This document shows positions 57,129 through 64,000 of a stretch of 64,000 nt of DNA, in pieces (within the stretch, counting starts at the first letter, position 1; every line of letters starts with the position of its first letter). Both the position numbers and the translations under genes were made by a program. Source of the DNA: Wurfbainia villosa (lineage: Eukaryota; Streptophyta; Magnoliopsida; Zingiberales; Zingiberaceae). The notes beneath the pieces were generated by a model that ran no database searches, had not been told where the DNA came from, and was given only the letters and a program-made list of their open reading frames with translations. The stretch spans positions 108,427,179 through 108,491,178 of the forward strand of contig CM045996.1 in the NCBI GenBank assembly GCA_025175895.1, in the 5' to 3' direction.

Positions 57129-57928
57129 ACGTGCGAAGTAAGTATGTGTTTGATTTTTGTAGTTTTTATATTAGATATAAAAATTATTGATTTTTATGTT
57201 TCTGTAAATTTCCTAATTTTATAGAATTTTTGGATATTTTTCTCGAAGAGTCGAAGCAACGAGTGTTGGGACACTTGTAGGCTTCAACCGTCGAGAAAAA
57301 CTCTCCGAAACGGCGAGTTCTCGCTTTAGGTTTTTGGGACAGCGACTTAAGTCGCTGTAGGATCATAATAGGGACACTCGCAAAGTTAATTTTGTGAGTA
57401 TGGGCGCTGCCCCTATCACCGAAAGGGGCCTTGTCCCGCGATCACGCCCCGAAACCGCTTAGCGGGACCGTTACGGAGAGGTGACTCATAAATTTGAAAA
57501 AAATTAGAAACAATTATAGAAATTTTCTGTAAAAATACATAATTTAGAATTATGTATAATTCTGTGATTTTCATGCCCAATGACCCCAATTTGATTGGAA
57601 TATATGTGTTGTAATTCATAATACGACCTGTGTGCCGTTTTTGTGGTTGTGAGTGTTGTATAGTGTATGCGACCTGCGCGTCGTACCTCTTCTTTTGAAA
57701 TTCTAGTTGTAAATAGTTTTATACTCGAATGTAACTCGATTTTTATATTTATAATGTACAAAATAGAGCGGTGGAAAGTCCACTTGTAGACGAAGTTACG
57801 AGAAGTATGCCGACGACACATGGCGGTCAAAGGAAGCGCTTGGAGAAGCCGCTAGCCTTAGGTTGACCGTCCAATCTTCTCATTGGCTTGAGAAGATCGT
57901 AGTAGGGCCATGACTACATCACAGTTAA

Positions 57929-57969
<41 letters not shown>

Positions 57970-58733
57970 ATTTTGCTTGTATGTATGTGATGCATTCTAG
58001 TAGAATAATGCTTGTATGTATATGATGCATGCTAGAATAATGTATGTATGTATGTGATGCATGCTAATATAGGATAATAAAGGCCTCAATGCATATATGA
58101 TACACATTACAATTAGATTAGATCATAATCGAATCAACTCAAAAATGCCTACCGAGCCTTGATACCCATCACTACCTCGATCATTTGTTGTTGTTGAATC
58201 TGCCAAAGCAGAGCAACGCATATTATCTTGGTAGGGTGCGGAGGGACAATCTTGGTCCCTCCTATCACGCTTGGGTTAGAGTAAGCTCAATTAGATTGAG
58301 CAAAACTAGTTAACTCAATTGGATCCAGTAGAACTATAGGCATATTCCAACCGTTGGAAAGATAGGATAAGATCGCATTTACACTAAATCTTGGGCGATT
58401 TAGCCAAAGCTAACTCAAGGTCTTTTGTAAATGTGGGTCTTGATCCTATAAACAAGAGTTGCATAGAGATGTAATCGGTAATGTGTTATCCACCGATCGT
58501 ACTAATTCTTGGGCGATTTAGCCAAAGCTATCTCAAGGCTTAGTATGATGTGGATCTTGTCCCGCAAGAATTATTGCTTGTTTGTATGAATCTAGTAATG
58601 TGGTTTGACCACATCCATAACTCGATTCTACAAAATTCCTATAATTCAGTGGGAGCATCATTTGATTAAAGACCTAATTAAATCATAAAAGGAATATGAT
58701 ATTAATTCTCTACATTGTATGTTGTAGATAACT
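57129..58733 (+). other. Untranslated leader of element H
   Basis: About 1.6 kb with no significant open frame. It holds a TA microsatellite (57932-57966), GTATGTGATGCATGCTA repeats (57975-58065) and two copies of CTTGGGCGATTTAGCCAAAG (58388-58407 and 58503-58522). Confidence 0.75.
57932..57966. repeat. (TA)n microsatellite
   Basis: 35 bp of pure TA repeats in the leader of H. Confidence 0.95.
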
Positions 58734-59635
58734 ATGTCAACAAACACGAACACTCTCTCTCTCTGCATTCTGTCCTTGAGAAGGACAAGCTCAATGGAAC
58801 AAATTTCCTGGACTGGTACAGGAACCTGAGAATTGTTCTCACCCAAGAAAGGAAGTTGTACGTCCTGGAGTAGCCCATTCCGGAGGCACCTCCTGCCACT
58901 GCCTCGCGAGCTGACAAAGATGCTTACAAGAAGCATCAAGATGATGCATTAGATGTGTCATGTCTAATGCTCGCGACCATGAACTCTGAGCTTTAGAAGA
59001 AACACGAGTTCATGAATGCTTATGATATGGTTGGACATCTTCGTCAACTATATCAAGGACAAGCAAGGCATGAGAGATATTAAGTCTCTAAGGCATTGTT
59101 TGGGTCCAAAATGCAAGATGGGACTCCCGTTGGTCCATATGTACTCAAGATGATTGGGTACGTAGAAACCCTACAAAGGCTAGGATTTCCACTTGGCCAA
59201 GAGCTAGGCACTGACCTGATCTTGCAATCTTTGCCACAAGCCTACAATCAATTTGTCATGAATTACAACATGAATGAAATTGATAAGCCACTGCCTGAGA
59301 TGCTCAGCATGTTGAGAACTGCTGAGCTTAACCTTAAGAAGGGAAAATCTGACACCATTTTGATGGTGCACAAAAAGAAAGGCAAGGGTAAGCCTAAAGG
59401 TAAGGGAAAGTCCCAAGCCAAGGGCAAAGGCAAAGAACTTAAACCCAAAGGAGGGGTAGCCAAAGAAGGGGCTTGCTTCCACTGCAAGGAAGCTGGACAC
59501 TGGAAGCGTAACTGCAAAGCTTACCTGGAAGATCTTAAGAAGAAAAGAAGTGAGACTTCTACTTCAGGTATAAATGTTATAGAAGTCAATCTATCTATTT
59601 CTTCATCATGGGTATTAGATACTGGATGTGCATCT
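58734..59635 (+). pseudogene. Gag and protease start of element H, broken and interrupted
   Basis: The ATG at 58734 starts Gag. A frame change within the first 15 codons and stops near 58873, 58996 and 59081 break the N-terminal half. From 59096 the frame is open: VLKMIGYVETLQRLGFPLGQ, EAYNQF-type segment, MLRTAELNLKKGK, a Lys/Gly-rich run, zinc knuckle CFHCKEAGHWKRNC (about 59488-59529) and the protease start WVLDTGCAS. Element I is inserted within the protease motif, with CATCT at 59631-59635. The frame continues 6 codons into the LTR of I. The rest of pol must be right of the window. Confidence 0.85.
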
Positions 59636-60574
59636 TGTTGGAATGTATACTGAAAGTCTAGCTCTTTTTGTATGAACATTTTTATTTTGAAATAAGAATC
59701 ACATGATCATTGTTTGCACTTTATATTTATTATATGTGTGCAAATTGTCTAATATTTTACATTGTAGATAACATGGTGCTTGGTGTGGCACAGAAGATCA
59801 TGTTATCAGTCCCTTGTAGAATATAAGTAGAGGCTCACGACCAAGATGGTTTTGGACAAACCATTGGCATGGTTGTAGTGTAGCTTGGTATTATTTTATC
59901 TTGAACATAGAGTTACACTAGTACACTTAGGTGTATTGAGCAGGACCGACATAGAGGTGATTCAATTTATTGCTGACTACATAATTGAATCGGACCTCGG
60001 ATATTATGTTGTACATGCTCTTAATCCCGATATAATAACGGGCGCATGTACTTAGTATTTATTTCTTTGATTTAACAAAAGGGTGAGATTTAGATGGATT
60101 AAATCAATATGCCCGGTAAGTTGGGAAATGATATTATTTACATGGTGTGTCGTTGATTATAGGAGGAAACCGTGTCCTATATATTAGGTTGATGATGTCC
60201 CCTTGAGGAGCTCATAAGGTTCATCATGTAAACCCAGCTGGTTGACTTAGTCAACATGATGATAAGGTTGAGTGGTACTACTCGAGGAGTTAGATGTTAA
60301 TTGATTGATGGTCAGTAAATCAATTAATTAACGGACATTCGATATCTTAAACACGGGGAGATGGATGTACAAATAATATATGGAGCCCATATTGATTTAT
60401 GGGGGTTGGTGAGGTAATTCAATGATGATCCTCTAGTGGAATGGAACATCATTGATGGATCATGTTTGTGTGGTTCCGATCCATCGGGTGGCCAAGATCC
60501 AACTCCTCATCATGGTCTCTATCGTAGCCTAATATAATCCTCATGAACTCTAGATGCAAGGATGTAAAACAAAA

Positions 60575-60758
60575 CTCTAGAACTAACAGTTGAGATTGAA
60601 TCTCTAAGACCGACGGTTGGGATGAAACCCTAGATCCGACGGTTGGGATGAAACCCTAGATCCGACGGTTGGGATAAAACCCTAGATCCGACGGTTGGGA
60701 TGAAACCCTAGATCCGACGGTGGAGATTAAATCCCTAGATCCGACGGTGGAGATTAAA
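60575..60758 (+). repeat. 26-bp tandem repeat upstream of the I promoter
   Basis: Seven copies of a unit like CCTAGATCCGACGGTTGGGA plus 6 bp. B LTRs have about four to five diverged copies (19485-19560, 28010-28110). Confidence 0.85.
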
Positions 60759-60776
60759 GGAGGCCTAAGCCTAACT

Positions 60777-60786
60777 CTATAAAAGA
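60777..60786 (+). promoter_or_regulatory. TATA box of the I 5' LTR
   Basis: CTATAAAAGA directly after the tandem repeat. Confidence 0.6.
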
Positions 60787-61149
60787 AAGGCTAAGGGTTG
60801 GGCGTGGGATATCAAGAAGGAAGTTAGGTTTTTAGTTTGGGCGGCTAGGGTTTGGAAGATAGGCTTGGGCGGCAATTCTTGGAAAGAAAAAGTCGGCGCC
60901 CATCTTCTTCCAACTTGTTTTGGCCGGCGCCCATCCTCATTGTTCCTTCTCCTATTCCTTGGTTGGCGGCAACCTCTCTTCAAGGTTGGCCGGCGTTCAT
61001 TGATCCCTCACCTTGGTGGCCGGCGGCATCTTTTATCAAAAGTTGGTCGGTGCCCAATCATCCACTCCTTTGCCGGCGGCAATCTTTCTTCAAGGTTGGC
61101 CGACACTCAACTATCTACTCCTTGACCGGCGGCGAAATCAAGCTCCTTA

Positions 61150-61207
61150 GCTTGGTGGTCGGTTCTAGAAAGGAGAAGGAGTCTTTGTTTGGTTCTTCTC
61201 TTTGTTC
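61150..61207 (+). repeat. 58-bp direct repeat, left copy
   Basis: GCTTGGTGGTCGG to CTTTGTTC, identical to 62564-62621. The two copies flank the truncated H-family LTR. Confidence 0.95.
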
Positions 61208-62563
61208 TTATGATGTGGCATCAATTGACAAAGTCAATGATGATGTGGAGCATCATCATTGGCCGCCCATGCCAAGTCATCACCATGACATGGCATTTTG
61301 TCAAGTCAAACTTGACCTTTCATCTTCCCTCTCAAGTCAAGTCAAACTTGACCTCTAATCTCCCATGGTTGATCAAATCTAACCACTTGACTCAAGTCAA
61401 TTTAATTTAATGAATCTTTATTCATTAATTTAAATTGATTTGATGAATCAAATCTCAATTAGACTCATTCAACACTTGAATCAACTTGAGTCTAACTCAA
61501 TTAGTCTAATTTGGATTACTCTTAATCCAATTTGGTTCATCCCATGAACCTAATCCTCATGGTTCATCATATGAACCTAATCTCCATCTAATTGCTCTTA
61601 TGTGTGTGACCCTATAGGTTCTTGTAACGTTGGCAATGTCCCTAAACCGATTTAGGAACATAAGCAATGAGCGGTATCTAGCAACACATCATTGCTACCC
61701 AAGTTACAAGAATGTTGAGCTCCAACATCACCTTTGTGACTACTAATTGTGACTCTCACAATATGTGACAATGTCCCTCTATCCTTGACATCTAGATTGA
61801 CCAATCGAGGCATAGACCGTGTCATCCTCGGTACAATCTAAATCTTGAACTCCAAGTAGACTCACTCTAATCAAATGAGCTCAATATCTCATATTGACTC
61901 ATTTGGGCATGGCCATGCACTTCGTGGTCTCACTCTATCAAGAATATCGATGTCACCCCCGTCATATAGGTGGGATAGATCCCATCTACATCACTCACAT
62001 CCCTCCGCATAATTCGTTACATACCCAGTAATCGCCTTTATAGTCCACCCATTTACGGGTGACGTTTGACGAAGCCAAAGTATGCAATTCATTATGTAGG
62101 AAACCATGGTGACTTCAGGTCTAAGGACTAATAGTCCTACTAATAGCCACATGAGAAAGTATATGACACTCATATAACGATCCATGATACTTTCTCATGG
62201 CGGGTCATTCAGTATACATTCTCCAATGCATACCCATGTGTTAACTTGATATCTCATATCCATGACTTGTGAGATCAAGTCATCTTGTTGACCTACATGC
62301 TAGTCTCTACGCATTAACATTGTCCCTGAATGTTAATACTCGACTAGGAATGATTAAGAGTAGTGTTCTCTATATCATCTCATTATCGATTCAACCAATC
62401 GATTGATATAGATAAGAACCTACTACTCAAGGACATTATTATATTTAGTTATTTGGCACCAATACAAGTAAATATAATAACCATGCCTTAATAAATAGGA
62501 ATATGATACAATAAAGTCCATACAACAATCATCATATGATTGGCTCTAGGGCTTTCACTAACA
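61208..62563 (-). repeat. Truncated H-family LTR in the LTR of I
   Basis: On the minus strand it starts cleanly TGTTAGTGAAAGCCC at 62563 and follows the LTR of H (55282 on) for about 1356 bp to CCACATCATAAG, then stops; the last 480 bp or so of the LTR are missing. The clean end abuts GCTTG, the first 5 bases of the 58-bp repeat. Confidence 0.9.
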
Positions 62564-62621
62564 GCTTGGTGGTCGGTTCTAGAAAGGAGAAGGAGTCTTT
62601 GTTTGGTTCTTCTCTTTGTTC
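62564..62621 (+). repeat. 58-bp direct repeat, right copy
   Basis: Identical to 61150-61207; the LTR of I then continues with GGAGTGAAC. Confidence 0.95.
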
Positions 62622-63061
62622 GGAGTGAACAAGGAAAGGAAGAATGTGATCTAGGCGGCTTCCACTCGTGGAGGATCTTCGCCCACACGACGTCCACGGG
62701 GAGGAAAGGACATACGGTAGAAGATCGAGAGGTATAAAAGTTTTACAATTTTTTTGATCTTAGCATGTTTTTATGTGTTGATTATACTAGTTTGCATTTG
62801 TATGTATTTGTATAATCATGGATCCCGAAGACAAACACAAAAACCGGTGATCCGTCCGTCGTCTCTTCCGCGGCTAACCAACTAGAAGAGTTGGGTTGCT
62901 TGAACAACTAGTTTGTTCAAGCAATCACTCAAGTTGTTATCACGACGATGAATTGGTTATGCTTAGGAAGCTCATCCCATCCGGATTGGTTTTTTCATTA
63001 GTGAAAATTTTAATCCGGGGACATGGGAGCCAATGAGCCTTCCGAAGCAATTCCCAACAAG

Positions 63062-63074
63062 TGGTATCAGAGCC
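63062..63074 (+). other. Primer-binding site of element I
   Basis: TGGTATCAGAGCC, 2 bp after the LTR end. Confidence 0.92.
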
Positions 63075-64000
63075 ACGGTTTCCGGTTTTGTGCGTTTTGG
63101 ATTCGGTTACTTTCATGCACATATCATATATTGAGTATGCCGGATAATAGTAGGATGTGCGTAGGCTATCTTTTTGGTTGCAAGCATAAGATCCGACTAT
63201 TATGGCTCTTTGTGTGTATGTGATTGTTTTGTGTGTGATTGTATGTATATTATTTGAATCCTCGGGGTTGACGAGGCTAGATTAGTATTTAATTTTTGTA
63301 ATTAAATACGGCATTGTTTAGCCACTCATTTTAGTTTACTTTCGATCTAGATTATTTGTACACTCCTTCGTGGAGTATAGGATCGATGGATGTAAATTAA
63401 AATAGTTTAACTCGGCTCGGATCTCTTTGGTGACTTGCGCATGAGAAAAGATGGAGCGGACGAGGTGGCGACACGACGGGATGCGTATTGGAGAACAATG
63501 CCATAATAGTTGGGAAAATTCTATTTTTTCCATATTAATTGCTGATTTGTTTTATATGCATGTTGTGTATGCTTGAAAATTCCTCATTGTCAATTTACTA
63601 AGTGGGAGAGGGACATTTTAATTAATTCCCGCAGCCTCCATTACAATTTGACGTGTGATGCAACAAACTTGCGTGTCGGCTCTGAGTGCCTTCCTCCATG
63701 CGGATGAGTTTGTTTGCGGAACACTAGGTCAAATAATGGTTATAGGAAATTATCTAGGAGCGTGTGTACTTCCACAGCGGTAAGGCACATAATCCGAAAT
63801 AATTCCCTTAGTATCGTGTAATGGTGCACACTTAGATGCAAATAAAAGTATTCTCCCCATCGGAGTCACTGCTTTTATTTATAGGGCCAAAGAGGAACCA
63901 ACTATTAATTTTATTTGTCAAAAAGTAAGGTTGACAAGATAATAAAATTAATGGGTAAAACCTCCTCTTACAAATGTAGAATTCGTATACGTCGACACAG
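63075..64000 (+). other. Untranslated leader of element I
   Basis: Homologous to the reverse complement of 24180-25097 (leader of B), with the words GGATAATAGTAGGATGTGCGT and CCTCGGGGTTGACGAGGCTAG. No open frame of note. The element runs off the window before gag. Confidence 0.8.

Larger units (their letters stand above)
59636..63059 (+). repeat. 5' LTR of element I, with nested LTR fragment
   Basis: It ends GAAGCAATTCCCAACA at 63059. Without the nested H-family piece (61208-62563) and one copy of the 58-bp repeat it is about 2.0 kb, the length of K. Its 3' end (CCCAACA) differs from the CCTTCA of B and K. Confidence 0.85.
59636..64000 (+). mobile_element. Element I: B-family copia retrotransposon, 5' part
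   Basis: It begins TGTTGGAATGTATACTG at 59636, with CATCT before it. The 5' LTR, primer-binding site and 0.9 kb of leader are in the window, and the rest is beyond 64000. LTR and leader match element B, in the opposite orientation. Confidence 0.88.

Noticed and set aside
61150..62621. A 58-bp target-site duplication made by a different transposon type
   Set aside because: The fragment has one clean LTR end next to a 5-bp word and lacks the other end, so later recombination explains it better.
1..64000. A host plant gene hidden between the elements
   Set aside because: Every stretch could be assigned to an LTR, leader, coding or non-coding part of an element; no exon pattern or host protein family was recognised.

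Overview
This window is nuclear DNA of a flowering plant with a repeat-rich genome. It consists almost entirely of LTR retrotransposons inserted into one another. I see no host gene, rRNA, tRNA gene or CRISPR array. Several Ty1-copia elements are Sireviruses, with coiled-coil Gag, GGGGGAGAT polypurine tracts, palindrome-rich LTRs and CTATTCACCCCC near the LTR end. A large-genome monocot (possibly Zingiberales) would fit, but the sequence does not settle the species.

The oldest layer is a decayed chromovirus-like Ty3-gypsy element, G (+ strand). Its pieces lie at 2444-3536, 9603-10032, 29034-33682 and 50604-53994. Into its 5' LTR went a Sirevirus A-family LTR (remnant 2237-2443, itself hit by copia element Z, 1-2236), the gag-only Sirevirus C (3537-9602) and copia element B (10033-29033, - strand). 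Element A, a nearly intact Sirevirus on the - strand (10850-19400), lies in the 3' LTR of B. Solo LTR K (25622-27657, +) lies in the 5' LTR of B. Into the pol region of G went Sirevirus D (33683-50603, -), whose Pol reading frame of 1027 residues is open. The 5' LTR of D was then hit by copia element E (41457-50150, +).

Right of G, the 3' LTR joins directly to a truncated B-family copia fragment J (53995-55281). J is interrupted by copia element H (55282-59635 and beyond). H is interrupted inside its protease codons by element I (59636 to the window end). The 5' LTR of I carries a truncated reversed H-family LTR (61208-62563). Boundaries were set from TG...CA LTR ends, 5-bp target-site duplications, primer-binding sites for initiator tRNA-Met and polypurine tracts. 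Perfect duplications: C GGTTG, B CATCT, K GTTCC, D CGTCG, E TTTAT; A has CTTGT with one change in each copy. Several joins were confirmed against an uninterrupted paralogous copy in the same window.

Most coding regions are broken by stops and frameshifts. The best preserved are A (one stop in gag, one in pol) and D (open pol, damaged gag). Points that deserve a second look: palindrome cassettes that differ between the two LTRs of A and of D, a 38-bp extra tail inside the target duplication of B, a truncated LTR flanked by a perfect 58-bp direct repeat in I, a candidate intron between gag and pol of A, and the gag-only element C that shares its LTR layout with D.
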